Positions 25,908-35,692 of a stretch of 64,000 nt of DNA are shown here, in pieces. This stretch comes from Bacillota bacterium. GTDB taxonomy: Bacteria > Bacillota > Clostridia > Lachnospirales > Lachnospiraceae. The stretch is from assembly GCA_023414355.1 (NCBI GenBank), contig JAEZOB010000009.1, positions 620,001-684,000 on the forward strand. Direction: 5' to 3'. A model generated the notes under the pieces. It was not told the DNA's origin. It did not search any database and worked only from the letters and a program-made list of their open reading frames with translations. Position 1 is the stretch's first letter, and every line of letters begins with the position of its first letter. Position numbers and translations under genes: made by a program.

Positions 25908-28613
25908 CTATGAATTTTGTACTAATTTTTCGACTTTTTTATGACTTCCGGCAAGGAGCTTCTGTGTTTCCACGATTAGGATCGGTGCGATGGCAAGGAG
26001 TAATGTAATGGCCCATTGCCTAAAATTCAAAGGAACAACCTGAAAAATCCTTGCCAGAACAGGCACCATGATCACGATCATCTGTAAAAAAGCACAGATG
26101 ATAAACGAGTATACCAGCTTGCGGTTGCTAAAGAGTCCGATCGAAGCAAGGGAATGCTCACTTCTCATATTGAAGGAATGGAACAACTGGGATAGGCTTA
26201 AGACAGCGAAACACATGGTACGCCCAACCCAGGGGACATAGGTATTCGAGAGATTGTTGCTTTGCAAAGAACGCTGCAAAGCCGGTGTATCATAGTAATG
26301 AAAGCCAATTAGAAAGGCAAGGAGTGCGAGAGAGCCAATCATAAAGCCTTCCAGAATAATTCGGAGTGCCAGACCGTTAGCAAACATCCCTTGTGAAGGA
26401 GGAACAGGTTTCTTCTTCATGATATCCTTATCAACAGGCTCGACACCAAGGGCAATTGCCGGTAAAGAATCGGTGATCAGATTCACCCATAGTAATTGAA
26501 CTGCAACAAGCGGAGTGGGAAGGTCTAACAGGATGGAGGTAAATATAGTAAGAATTTCCCCTATGTTACTGGAAAGAAGGAAATGTACCGCTTTCTTAAT
26601 GTTGTCATAGATTCCCCGGCCTTCTTTGACGGCTGATACGATGGTGGCAAAATTATCGTCTGTCAGAATCATATCAGCAGCATTTTTGGCAACATCGGTT
26701 CCTGTGATACCCATGGCACAACCAATATCCGCAGTATTTAAAGCCGGAGCATCGTTGACACCGTCCCCGGTCATGGCTACGACCTCCCCTCTGGCTTGGA
26801 AGGCTTTCACAATCCGCACTTTATGTTCAGGGGAAACCCTGGCAAAAACGCTATAGCGGTAGATATTCTCCTTGAGCTGTTCATCGCTCATCTGGGTCAG
26901 GGCATCCCCGGTGACAGCTTCTTCCCCTTCCGCCAGAATACCAAGATCCATAGCGATTGCCTTCGCTGTAAGGATATGGTCGCCTGTGATCATGACAGGC
27001 TTGATTCCTGCCTGGCGACACATAGTAACAGCACCCTTCACCTCTTCTCTCGGAGGATCAATCATACCGATCAACCCGATGAAAGTCAGTCCCTGCTCAA
27101 GCGCTTCCTCCTTATGAAAGCCATCGGGAAAGTTCCGGTAAGCAACTGCGATGACACGAAGCGCTTTTTCGGTCATAGAGTTATTGAGCTGGTTCAGTTG
27201 CTTTCTGTCCTTGCCAAGAATAGGGTGCTGTTTTCCGTTCAGATAGTAATGTGTACAGCGCTCCAGCATAAAATCAAAGGCGCCCTTTGTAATACTGCGG
27301 TACCCTTGGCCCTCAGAGCAGTGAACGGTTGACATCAGCTTTCTTGAGGAATCGAAAGGAATTTCATAGACCCGAGGGTAATCCTCATCCAGTTTATTCT
27401 TGTTCAAACCGGCACGATAGGCAGCCAACACAAGAGCCTTTTCTGTCGGTTCACCGTTTAGTATCAGAGTGTCACGATCTAAATTCAGAATGGTATCATT
27501 GCAAAGTGCTGCATGGGAGAGCAAAAATGCCCCGAAGTTTGAATTCGGTTTCTCACGACCTAGGATTGAGCATAGTTCGGTGACAGTCATGACATTCTGT
27601 GTCAGTGTACCTGTCTTATCTGAGCATATGACAGTGGCACTACCGAGAGTCTCTACTGCGGGAAGCTTACGGATAACAGCATTCTTTCTTGCCATTCTCT
27701 GGACACCAAGAGAGAGCATAATCGTAACAATAGCCGGAAGTCCTTCCGGGATTGCAGCAACAGCAAGGCTGACAGAGGTCATAAACATATCAAAGGCAGG
27801 CAGCTTTTTAAGAACTCCCAATACAAAGATAAAGGCACAGATGCTTAACGCTGCGATACCAAGCACCTTACCTGTCTTAGCCAAACGCCTCTGAAGAGGG
27901 GTCATCGGAGTTTCGTCCTGCAGGATCAGCTCTGCAATATGACCAACCTGGGTATTCATACCGGTGGCAGTCACGACAGCCATCCCCCTGCCATAGGTTA
28001 TGGTACTGGTAGCAAGAACCATGTTAAGCCTGTCGCCAAGACTGGTTTCAGGATTCAGTACAAGGTTGGCATTCTTCTCTATCGCATTGCTTTCTCCAGT
28101 CAGGGAAGCTTCTTCTGCCTTTAGGTTGACCGCTGTAATCAGACGGGCATCTGCTGGGACAAAGCAGCCAGTCTCGAGAATCAGGATGTCACCAGGTACA
28201 AGTTCTGACGAATCAATCGTATTGATGATACCGTCTCTGATTACATGGGCGGAGGGGGCAGACATTTTCTTCAGGGCCTCCAGCGCTTTTTCAGCCCGTG
28301 ATTCCTGAAGCAGACCAAGAGTAGCATTGATCATGATAATACATAATATGATAACCGGGTCCAGAAAATCGGGGTCACCGTCCAGATAAGACACAATAAA
28401 GGAAACGGCAGCGGCAAAGATCAGAATGATAATCATAAAATCGGCGAACTGTCCAAGAAATCTTAAGAGTATGTTTTTCTTCTTTGTAACCTCCAAAATA
28501 TTTAAGCCATAGGTCTGCTGTCTTTGCCTGATGTCCTTGGAGGATAAACCCTGGTTATGTGTAACCCCAAGCTGGTCCAGGGTTTCATTGATGGATAAAC
28601 TATGCCACTGCAT
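25908..28613 (-). CDS. Calcium-type P2 P-type ATPase
   Basis: This is a cation pump, probably exporting Ca2+, in the cytoplasmic membrane. The ATPase core is intact: TGES, phosphorylation motif CSDKTGTLT, IPEGLPAI in the ion site and GDGVNDAPAL in the hinge. About ten membrane helices and a cation_ATPase_N region (residues 5-70) match bacterial SERCA-like pumps. I set the start at ATG 28613 (MQWHSLSINETLDQLG, 901 residues). The open frame continues 50 codons upstream into the promoter region of the divergent MATE gene, which is unlikely to be coding. The ribosome site is weak. Confidence 0.9.
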   Translation of the reverse strand: MQWHSLSINETLDQLGVTHNQGLSSKDIRQRQQTYGLNILEVTKKKNILLRFLGQFADFMIIILIFAAAVSFIVSYLDGDPDFLDPVIILCIIMINATLGLLQESRAEKALEALKKMSAPSAHVIRDGIINTIDSSELVPGDILILETGCFVPADARLITAVNLKAEEASLTGESNAIEKNANLVLNPETSLGDRLNMVLATSTITYGRGMAVVTATGMNTQVGHIAELILQDETPMTPLQRRLAKTGKVLGIAALSICAFIFVLGVLKKLPAFDMFMTSVSLAVAAIPEGLPAIVTIMLSLGVQRMARKNAVIRKLPAVETLGSATVICSDKTGTLTQNVMTVTELCSILGREKPNSNFGAFLLSHAALCNDTILNLDRDTLILNGEPTEKALVLAAYRAGLNKNKLDEDYPRVYEIPFDSSRKLMSTVHCSEGQGYRSITKGAFDFMLERCTHYYLNGKQHPILGKDRKQLNQLNNSMTEKALRVIAVAYRNFPDGFHKEEALEQGLTFIGLIGMIDPPREEVKGAVTMCRQAGIKPVMITGDHILTAKAIAMDLGILAEGEEAVTGDALTQMSDEQLKENIYRYSVFARVSPEHKVRIVKAFQARGEVVAMTGDGVNDAPALNTADIGCAMGITGTDVAKNAADMILTDDNFATIVSAVKEGRGIYDNIKKAVHFLLSSNIGEILTIFTSILLDLPTPLVAVQLLWVNLITDSLPAIALGVEPVDKDIMKKKPVPPSQGMFANGLALRIILEGFMIGSLALLAFLIGFHYYDTPALQRSLQSNNLSNTYVPWVGRTMCFAVLSLSQLFHSFNMRSEHSLASIGLFSNRKLVYSFIICAFLQMIVIMVPVLARIFQVVPLNFRQWAITLLLAIAPILIVETQKLLAGSHKKVEKLVQNS

Positions 28614-28798
28614 CGTGGTATTCACTCCCAGTAAGTTAATCTTCCTTTCATTATATGAAACATGCATGGGAATATGATATGCGAACGAAGGTTTGGGTGA
28701 TATGACATCATCAGGATGGAAAAAAACATTTACTAAACCTGTATATTGTGTATAATACAACAATAAACCCCAAACGTAAGAATAAAGGAGAAGATTTT

Positions 28799-30157
28799 AT
28801 GGGAAAATCAATCACCAGGGATATGACAAGCGGGTCTCCTGCAAAATTAATCATAAAGTTTGCCATACCTATGCTAATCGGTAATCTGTTTCAACAGCTG
28901 TATAGTATTATTGATTCTGTTGTAGTAGGAAGGTTTGTCGATAGTAATGCTCTGGCAGCCGTAGGTGCTACCGGCTCTCTCGTCTTTATGGTAATCGGGA
29001 TATGCTTTGGCTTATCAGCCGGTATTTCTATTGTCATCTCACAATATTTTGGTGCCGGTGATCATGATAAAGTCAGAAAGAGCTTTGTGACAGCCACCTA
29101 TATCGTCATAGGAGCAGCGATTCTCTTAGGGATTGTCGGTTTCTTATCCACCAGATTTTTGCTTGAGCTTTTAAATACTCCGGATACGATCATTGACCAG
29201 TCGGAAATCTTTATGAAAATCACCTTTGCCGGTGTGCTGGGTACGGCCTGTTATAACGGTATTGCTGCGGTCTTAAGAGCATTGGGAGATTCGGTTACAC
29301 CCCTGAAATTTCTTGTGGTTTCCTGCGTCATTAATATTCTGCTCGATTTACTTTTTGTCCTTGTATTTCACTGGAATGTACCGGGAGTAGCATTGGCTAC
29401 AGTAATATCTCAAATCATATCGGCGGTCGGTTGTATTATCTATGCGATGACGAAGGTAAAGCTGTTAAGAGTTCCAATTAAGGAATGGAAACCTGACTGG
29501 GAAATTTTTGCGAAATGCTTTCGTCTGGGAATTCCGGTAGCTTTACAGAATTTTCTGATCTCTGTCTCAATGATCGCTCTGCAGAGGGTCATTAATAATT
29601 ATAATGAAGTAGTAATCGCAGCCAATACAGTCGTAATTAGAATAGAGCAGCTTGTCCTACAGCCCGGAATGAGCATCGGTGCAGCGTTATCCGCATTCGC
29701 GGGACAGAACATTGGTGCCGGTCGGATCGATCGTGCGAAATCCGGCTTAAAGTCTGCATCATTGATTATTATTGTCTTCAGCTTGGCCATGCTTCCGGTG
29801 ATGTACTTCGGCGGTGAATATATCATGCTGCTGTTTACGAAAAAGGAATTCATCGAGGTAGTTAACACAGGCGTTCGTGCAATCCATATTACCTGTTTCT
29901 TCTATAGTGCGGTAGGAATGATATTCGTTACACGTAACTTCCTGAGTGGGGTGGGTGACATCAATATCCCGATGGCAATGGGCTTTACAGAGGTGATTTG
30001 CAGAATAACCTTCGCGATTCTATTCACCGTATGGATTGGCTATACTGGAATATGGTGGGCGACAGGAGTGAATTGGTTCTTAACCGCTTTGGTAGGAATC
30101 TTTCGTGTGTTGTCCGGAAAATGGCAGAATAAATCTATTATCAACCATTCTAGGTAA
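28799..30157 (+). CDS. MATE-family multidrug efflux transporter
   Basis: The 452-residue protein has 12 hydrophobic helices in two repeated halves. MATE blocks such as GSPAKLIIKFAIPMLIGNLFQQLYS and NTVVIRIEQLVLQPGMSIGAAL identify the family (quoted in part). It would export drugs or metabolites using a Na+ or proton gradient. ATG 28799 has AAAGGAG eight bases upstream; an earlier ATG at 28748 lacks one. TATAAT at 28751-28756 may be its -10. The 3' end overlaps the convergent DedA gene by eight bases. Confidence 0.92.
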   Translation: MGKSITRDMTSGSPAKLIIKFAIPMLIGNLFQQLYSIIDSVVVGRFVDSNALAAVGATGSLVFMVIGICFGLSAGISIVISQYFGAGDHDKVRKSFVTATYIVIGAAILLGIVGFLSTRFLLELLNTPDTIIDQSEIFMKITFAGVLGTACYNGIAAVLRALGDSVTPLKFLVVSCVINILLDLLFVLVFHWNVPGVALATVISQIISAVGCIIYAMTKVKLLRVPIKEWKPDWEIFAKCFRLGIPVALQNFLISVSMIALQRVINNYNEVVIAANTVVIRIEQLVLQPGMSIGAALSAFAGQNIGAGRIDRAKSGLKSASLIIIVFSLAMLPVMYFGGEYIMLLFTKKEFIEVVNTGVRAIHITCFFYSAVGMIFVTRNFLSGVGDINIPMAMGFTEVICRITFAILFTVWIGYTGIWWATGVNWFLTALVGIFRVLSGKWQNKSIINHSR

Positions 30158-30758
30158 GAGCTTTTCTCTTATTGATACGACGATAAATTAAATTTCCCAG
30201 AAGTATTACAAAAAAAATGATTGCAACAGGACGCAGATTATGTTTATACTGTGAATAATAGCCTGCAACTCTACTATAATTAGATTGGAGAACATAACCG
30301 AAGCCAATCAGAAGAGTATTCCAGACAGTGATACCGAGAGCGGAGGCTGTAAAGTAGGTTACAGGATTAAGCCTTGCGGCACCTGCTACGAGAGCAATAT
30401 AAGTTCGGATGATTGGTATGACCCTGCCAATGCAGACGGCATAGGCTCCGTTTTCATTGAATTTTGCTGTGGCAGCTGCAATCCCTTTGCCTGCCTTAGG
30501 AAATCTTCGGACGATCGCAGATAGGATTGCCCCACCGCCGAACCAGCCGATCATAAAGCAGAGACCGGTACCAAGCAGACCAGCCAGGATGCTTAAAAGC
30601 AGAATGATCAGAAATTCGGTCTTCTGCAATGCGCTAATTGCTCCGGCGAAGGGAAGTATGATCTCACTGGAGACGGGAAAGCAGGCATATTCGAGAAGAA
30701 TAATAACAAATAAGGCAGTAAGTCCGTATTCATTGATAAAATTTGTGAACAGACTCAT
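30150..30758 (-). CDS. DedA-family membrane protein
   Basis: The 202-residue protein has the DedA/SNARE-associated Golgi domain: EYACFPVSSEIILPFAGA, the reentrant loop, and GRVIPIIRTYIALVAGAARL with the conserved Arg residues. Members act in membrane homeostasis, and several are implicated in undecaprenyl-phosphate or phospholipid flipping. AGGAGG lies five bases before the start. It ends inside the tail of the convergent MATE gene. Confidence 0.9.
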   Translation of the reverse strand: MSLFTNFINEYGLTALFVIILLEYACFPVSSEIILPFAGAISALQKTEFLIILLLSILAGLLGTGLCFMIGWFGGGAILSAIVRRFPKAGKGIAAATAKFNENGAYAVCIGRVIPIIRTYIALVAGAARLNPVTYFTASALGITVWNTLLIGFGYVLQSNYSRVAGYYSQYKHNLRPVAIIFFVILLGNLIYRRINKRKALT

Positions 30759-30911
30759 GGAACCTCCTACGCTTCGGATTTGAAATATATATATGCAGAA
30801 GAGGGAAAATATTTGTTATAAAACTTCCATCTATTCGAAAACGAACAATTGTGTTAGAATTGTAATAAATATGAAATCATACGACTGCGATAATCTGGGG
30901 GGATCATAAGT

Positions 30912-31523
30912 ATGAAGTTGGTAACAAGATTTACCAGAAAAGATCTTTGGAGTATTCCAAATATTTTGTGTTATATCAGATTTTTATTAATTCCGGTCTT
31001 TATAGTCACCTACATCAGGGCAAATGAGCCGAAGGGATATCTTCAGGCAGCTGCAATCGTTTTTTTATCAGGGCTAACCGATTTTCTGGATGGTTTTATC
31101 GCTCGAAGATGGAACATGGTTACTGATCTGGGTAAATTAATTGATCCTTTGGCTGACAAACTAACTCAGGCTTCTTTGATTTTTGTTCTGGTGGTGAAGA
31201 TCAGATGGATGTTTTTACTACTGATTCTATTTGTTATCATGCAGCTGTTTCTCTTGGTAGCAGGACTGGTGATGCTTAAGAGAGGGACGAAGTTAAACGG
31301 AGCCAAGTGGTTCGGAAAGGTCTCTACCACGGTATTTTATGCAACCATGCTCGGACTGGTGGCAGTTCCAACCTTAAGCCATGAAATCACCGATGCTCTT
31401 TTGCTGGTGTGTGGAGCGTTTCTTCTGTTATCGTTCCTGATGTATATTAATGAATATGTAATCATGTATCATAGCCTGAAAGTAAAAGCAGAAAAAGAAG
31501 CTTCAGTAAAACATATAAAATAG
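30912..31523 (+). CDS. pgsA: CDP-alcohol phosphatidyltransferase (PgsA-like)
   Basis: The CDP-alcohol phosphotransferase motif D-G-x2-A-R-x8-G-x3-D-x3-D is intact in LDGFIARRWNMVTDLG followed by KLIDPLADK. With 203 residues and about five helices, it is most likely the phosphatidylglycerophosphate synthase (CDP-diacylglycerol plus glycerol-3-phosphate), although cardiolipin-type substrates are possible. The ribosome site is GGGGGG. It is monocistronic, with a palindromic repeat directly after the stop. Confidence 0.85.
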   Translation: MKLVTRFTRKDLWSIPNILCYIRFLLIPVFIVTYIRANEPKGYLQAAAIVFLSGLTDFLDGFIARRWNMVTDLGKLIDPLADKLTQASLIFVLVVKIRWMFLLLILFVIMQLFLLVAGLVMLKRGTKLNGAKWFGKVSTTVFYATMLGLVAVPTLSHEITDALLLVCGAFLLLSFLMYINEYVIMYHSLKVKAEKEASVKHIK

Positions 31524-31533
31524 TAAATTAAAA

Positions 31534-31637
31534 TGTCAAAAGCACCGGAGGTGCTTTCCAAATACAATAGATAGCTATGCAAGCTCGCTTGCAATAGGGA
31601 TCTATTGTATTTGGAAAGTGCGCAGCAGCTTTTGACA
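31534..31637 (+). repeat. Palindromic repeat family 1, copy B
   Basis: It has the same architecture as the 23106 copy: TGTCAAAAGCACCGGAGGTG at the left, core GCTATGCAAGCTCGCTTG, and GCGCAGCAGCTTTTGACA at the right. The arms AAATACAATAGAT and ATCTATTGTATTT are complementary but differ in sequence from copy A. It lies 10 bases after the pgsA-like stop and may also act as its terminator. Confidence 0.8.
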
Positions 31638-31699
31638 CTTTTATTATATGCCTGTTCTTGTCCTTATCTTGTTTATCGATACGTTTTATATCAGCTTTT

Positions 31700-32695
31700 T
31701 TATTTCTTACACGGCCCTGTACTTTCCCTTTGAATGAATTTCGCTCTAAGCAGCAGCTTGCTGATTGCCACATTATGGATTAAGCCGTCTAAAAGCAGAA
31801 AAGCACTCTTGCCCAAGTCCGTACGGTCCTGTCGGATCGTGGTCAGAGGAGGATGAAGAGAGCCGGCAATCGGCAGATCATCAAAGCCTATGACACTGAT
31901 ATCCTCCGGGACTTTTAGCCCCTGTTTATGAAGCTCAGCGATGACTCCGGAAGCGATCAGATCACTGGCGCACATAATTGCTGTTGCACCATTACTCAAA
32001 AAGCCGGGAACATGGTCCTTAGCACAATCCGGCACATAATAGCCATATTCAATCAGCTCCTCATCTGCTGTCAGACCGTGCTTAGCCATACTGTTAATAA
32101 AAGACTGATGTCTCTGTTCTGATACCATGGAATTCTTTGAACCATTTAAAAAAGCGATTCGTGTATGTCCTAGACTTTTCAGATGATCGACGGCTAGATC
32201 TATTCCTTCGTTATTATCTGTTCCGACATATCCCACATGACTGTTGTGTTCTATATAATTATCCAGCAAAACGGTTGGAACAGTGGTCTTACTCAGCTGA
32301 CATACCCAATCATCATGTAAGGTAAAACCAAGGAGGAAGGCACCGCTGTAACCGTTCTTCAGCATATAGGTATCAAACTTTTCCTCTGTTTGCATATTTA
32401 GATTGGTAGGTACAACAGTGACATCCCAATGCCTTCTGGCGGCGGATAGCTTGAAGCCTACGACAATCTCATAACCAAATTGTTCTATATTTTCATAATC
32501 CATATTTTCTATAAAAATACACACCTTACGGGTTCCGGTAGCTCTCATTTTCTTAGAAGCATAACCCATCTCGACTGCGGTATCCAATACCAGCTGTCTC
32601 ATCTCTGCACTGATATCACTGGCGCCATTCAGCCCCTTTGATACGGTACTGACTGCAATTCCCAGCTTGTTTGCTATATCCTTTATCGTCGCCAT
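31700..32695 (-). CDS. LacI/GalR-family regulator of the maltodextrin genes
   Basis: The start is ATG 32695, preceded by GGGAGGGG, giving MATIKDIANKLGIAVSTVSK, the classic LacI helix-turn-helix at residues 3-22. The remaining 300 residues form the periplasmic-binding-like effector domain (331 total). It is divergent from the alpha-glucan phosphorylase gene, and the intergenic region has a promoter for each plus an 18-bp palindrome, so control of the maltodextrin module is likely. The effector sugar is not known. Confidence 0.88.
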   Translation of the reverse strand: MATIKDIANKLGIAVSTVSKGLNGASDISAEMRQLVLDTAVEMGYASKKMRATGTRKVCIFIENMDYENIEQFGYEIVVGFKLSAARRHWDVTVVPTNLNMQTEEKFDTYMLKNGYSGAFLLGFTLHDDWVCQLSKTTVPTVLLDNYIEHNSHVGYVGTDNNEGIDLAVDHLKSLGHTRIAFLNGSKNSMVSEQRHQSFINSMAKHGLTADEELIEYGYYVPDCAKDHVPGFLSNGATAIMCASDLIASGVIAELHKQGLKVPEDISVIGFDDLPIAGSLHPPLTTIRQDRTDLGKSAFLLLDGLIHNVAISKLLLRAKFIQRESTGPCKK

Positions 32696-32742
32696 GGATT
32701 CCCCTCCCAAAACTTTATGCATATGGTGCACATATTAGTTTT

Positions 32743-32771
32743 ATTATAGAATTAATCTGAAATTCTGTCAA
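32743..32771 (-). promoter_or_regulatory. Promoter of the LacI-family regulator
   Basis: On the minus strand TTGACA (32771-32766), 17 bases and TATAAT (32748-32743) give a consensus-perfect promoter about 40 bases before the start codon's ribosome site. Confidence 0.8.
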
Positions 32772-32879
32772 ACGATTGATGTATATTTATGCCGGTTTCG
32801 ATTGGTTTTCATGCTGTGAATGTAGATAGGAAGAAAGCCTACAGGATACTCTGTAACAGAGATAGGGAAATGATATCTA

Positions 32880-32936
32880 TTGACAAAAGTAATAATAAAT
32901 GCTATTATAATACTATAATTTCGAAAATTTCCGAAA
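32880..32936 (+). promoter_or_regulatory. Phosphorylase promoter with operator-like palindrome
   Basis: TTGACA (32880-32885), 17 bases and TATTAT (32903-32908) form the promoter. TTTCGAAAATTTCCGAAA (32919-32936) is an 18-bp palindrome with one mismatched pair, sitting at about +4 to +21. It is a natural site for the divergently encoded LacI-type repressor; binding is inference. Confidence 0.65.
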
Positions 32937-32954
32937 ATATCATTCGATAGATAG

Positions 32955-33001
32955 GAAGCATATCAGTATTATAACAGTGATGCTTCAGGGTGTAACTGAT
33001 A
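32955..33001 (+). promoter_or_regulatory. Structured leader beside the phosphorylase ribosome site
   Basis: GAAGCAT (32955-32961) can pair with ATGCTTC (32980-32986), and TATCAGT (32961-32967) with ACTGATA (32995-33001), which abuts AGGAGG. The second helix interleaves with the first, giving an H-type pseudoknot or two alternative folds. Seven-base helices can arise by chance. Confidence 0.35.
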
Positions 33002-33011
33002 GGAGGAAACA

Positions 33012-35348
33012 ATGGAGAGTAATTTTAAATCAAATGTGACTACGATACTTGAGCTTGATTATGGAAAGACGATGAAGGATGCAAATACCATCGAGCTGTA
33101 TCATGCAGTATCAAAAGCAGCAATGAGGAGCCTGCCTAAGAATTGGAGCCTGGAAGCTGAACAGAAGAAGGTATGCTATCTTTCAGCAGAATTTCTGATC
33201 GGCCGTCTGGTTTATAATAATCTTTATAATATGGGCTTATTCAGTCAGTTCGTAGAACTGATGAGTGAGAATAATCTGGATATCCGTATATTTGAGGATA
33301 TTGAAGATGCAGCACTTGGTAATGGTGGACTGGGACGTCTGGCAGCTTGTTTTTTGGATTCCGGTGCTACGCTGGGCTTGACCTTGAACGGATATGGTAT
33401 CCGGTATAAATACGGTCTATTCAAGCAATATTTTGAAAATGGATTCCAGAAGGAAATTCCTGATGACTGGCAGCGCTATGGAGATCCCTGGTCAATACGT
33501 AGGGAGGAAGAACGGGTAAGGATAGATTATAAGAGTCAATCCGTCTATGCCATACCTTATGATACTCCGATCATCGGCTTCGGCGACAGAAAAGTGAATA
33601 CACTTCGCTTATGGCAGGCTGAACCCTTGGAGAATTTTGATTTTGAACTGTTCAATGAACAGAAGTATGATAAGGCGAACAGGAATAGAAACGAAGCGGA
33701 AGCGATCTCGAGCTTACTTTATCCCAACGACAATACGGATGAAGGTAAGAAGCTTCGTTTGAAGCAGGAATATTTCTTCTCCTCGGCAACACTGCAGGAC
33801 ATTATCGGAAAATACAAGAAGAAGTATGGCAATGATTTCAGCCGTTTTTCTGCAGAATATGCGATACAGCTGAATGACACTCATCCGGTCATAGCGATTC
33901 CCGAGTTCATCCGTCTCATGATGGAAAAGGAGAAGGTGAGTTTCCAAAAAGCGCTCAGAATAGCAAAAGAGACCTTTGCTTATACAAATCATACAGTTAT
34001 GAGTGAAGCCCTTGAAAAATGGAATGTCGGTTTATTTAAAGCCGTGATTCCTAAGGTTTATAAATACATTATCCTGATACAGAAAGCAATGCTGAAGGAA
34101 CTGGTATCCTTTGGAAAGACATCACCGGATGCTCAGAGACCTTATTTGATCATTGACGGTAACACCATCCATATGGCACGTCTGGCAATTTATGCAAGCC
34201 ATTCCACCAACGGTGTAGCAAGGCTTCATACGGAAATTCTGAAGAAAGATGCTCTGAAGGAATGGTATGAGTTATATCCGGAACGTTTTAACAATAAGAC
34301 AAACGGTATTACCCAGCGCAGATGGCTGGCTTTGGCCAATATGGAGCTGGCAGGCTTTATTTCGGATAAGATTGGCGGTTCCTGGATCACTGACTTAAGT
34401 AAATTGAAGGAACTGGAAAAATTTGCAGACGACAAAGCTGTGATGAAAGAATTTGGCGATATCAAGCGTATTAAGAAGAGACAGCTTGCAGATTATATTT
34501 ATAAGCAGGAAGAGATATTGGTTAATCCTGAGTTCATCTTTGATATTCAAGTAAAGCGTTTGCACGAATATAAACGTCAGCTTTTGAATGCTTTTTCAAT
34601 TCTGGATATTTATTTCGGCCTCAAGGATGGAAGAATTAAAGAATTTAATCCAACTTGCTTTATCTTTGGAGCCAAAGCTGCACCGGGATATTATAGAGCG
34701 AAGGGTATCATTAAATTCATCAATGAAATTGCAAAACTCATCGACAGGGATGAGACTGTCAAAGACAAAATACAGGTAATCTTCGTATCGAATTACAACG
34801 TATCCTACGCGGAAAAACTGACCCCGGCAGCAGATATCTCTGAGCAGATTTCAACTGCGGGAACGGAGGCTTCCGGTACTGGTAATATGAAATTTATGCT
34901 GAATGGAGCAGTTACTTTAGGTACCTATGACGGAGCCAATGTTGAAATAGTAGAGCAGGCAGGCGAAGAGAATAATTACATCTTCGGAGCCAGAGTAGAG
35001 GATATCGAAAGAATCAAAGATTCCTACAATGCCAAGGCATATTACGAGGAGAACCCGAGAATTAAGAGGGTTATGGATACCTTAGTGGACGGGACCTTAT
35101 GTGATGATGGAACAGGAATGTTCGCGGAGCTTTATAATTCCATTCTTTATGGAGCTCATTGGCATAAGCCGGATCATTATTACCTGCTGCTTGATTTTCT
35201 GCCCTATTGCGAAGAAAAACTCAGAGTGAACAGAGAGTACTCGGATATCTATGCTTTCCGAAGAAAATGTTTTATGAATACTGCGAATGCAGGTCTGTTC
35301 TCCAGCGATAGAACGATTAAGAACTACGCAGATGAAATTTGGAATTAG
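33012..35348 (+). CDS. glgP: Alpha-glucan (maltodextrin/glycogen) phosphorylase
   Basis: The enzyme releases glucose-1-phosphate from alpha-1,4-glucans using PLP. The 778-residue sequence has the GNGGLGRLAACFLDS and YGIRYKYGLF blocks and the PLP-lysine signature EASGTGNMKFMLNGA. AGGAGG precedes ATG 33012. Neighbours (LacI regulator, maltodextrin-type ABC transporter, secreted amylase) suggest that imported maltodextrins are the substrate, in which case malP would be an equally good name. A short terminator follows directly. Confidence 0.95.
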   Translation: MESNFKSNVTTILELDYGKTMKDANTIELYHAVSKAAMRSLPKNWSLEAEQKKVCYLSAEFLIGRLVYNNLYNMGLFSQFVELMSENNLDIRIFEDIEDAALGNGGLGRLAACFLDSGATLGLTLNGYGIRYKYGLFKQYFENGFQKEIPDDWQRYGDPWSIRREEERVRIDYKSQSVYAIPYDTPIIGFGDRKVNTLRLWQAEPLENFDFELFNEQKYDKANRNRNEAEAISSLLYPNDNTDEGKKLRLKQEYFFSSATLQDIIGKYKKKYGNDFSRFSAEYAIQLNDTHPVIAIPEFIRLMMEKEKVSFQKALRIAKETFAYTNHTVMSEALEKWNVGLFKAVIPKVYKYIILIQKAMLKELVSFGKTSPDAQRPYLIIDGNTIHMARLAIYASHSTNGVARLHTEILKKDALKEWYELYPERFNNKTNGITQRRWLALANMELAGFISDKIGGSWITDLSKLKELEKFADDKAVMKEFGDIKRIKKRQLADYIYKQEEILVNPEFIFDIQVKRLHEYKRQLLNAFSILDIYFGLKDGRIKEFNPTCFIFGAKAAPGYYRAKGIIKFINEIAKLIDRDETVKDKIQVIFVSNYNVSYAEKLTPAADISEQISTAGTEASGTGNMKFMLNGAVTLGTYDGANVEIVEQAGEENNYIFGARVEDIERIKDSYNAKAYYEENPRIKRVMDTLVDGTLCDDGTGMFAELYNSILYGAHWHKPDHYYLLLDFLPYCEEKLRVNREYSDIYAFRRKCFMNTANAGLFSSDRTIKNYADEIWN

Positions 35349-35351
35349 AAT

Positions 35352-35373
35352 ATGAGAAGCATCTCATGTTTTT
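35352..35373 (+). terminator. Short terminator after the phosphorylase gene
   Basis: ATGAGA (35352-35357), a four-base loop and TCTCAT (35362-35367) are followed by GTTTTT. The stem is short, so some readthrough is likely. Confidence 0.5.
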
Positions 35374-35457
35374 ATTCGGCATATACAGATGTTCCTTACC
35401 TGTATATGACATAGTACCAAAGTTTATGCATCAGATGAATTACCGAAAGAGGTAACA

Positions 35458-35504
35458 GCGTATAAGCATTGGCAGCCTGGTCTGGGTGAGTCATGCTTAT
35501 ACGC
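35458..35504. repeat. Perfect 12-bp stem-loop between phosphorylase and binding-protein genes
   Basis: GCGTATAAGCAT (35458-35469) pairs with ATGCTTATACGC (35493-35504) across a 23-base loop. No T-run follows on either strand. The rest of 35349-35692 shows no credible gene; a 25-codon frame at 35551 with the pattern CSGCLSC has no good ribosome site. Confidence 0.6.
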
Positions 35505-35692
35505 AAAATGAATTCTAAATTATTCCCAAAGCCAACAAAAGAGAACACCTATGAAGTATGCCTATGATTATCACTTGAATCAGTACGATTGCTCAGGCTG
35601 TCTTTCATGCACGCTAAAATCGGCATAATGAGGAAAATTACAGGAATTCATCAATTTATTTTATCCGTTTTACGGTAGAAAAGGAGGATGTT

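Noticed and set aside
35551..35628. 25-codon frame with the pattern CSGCLSC
   Set aside because: Suggestive of a metal-binding peptide, but too short and without a good ribosome site.
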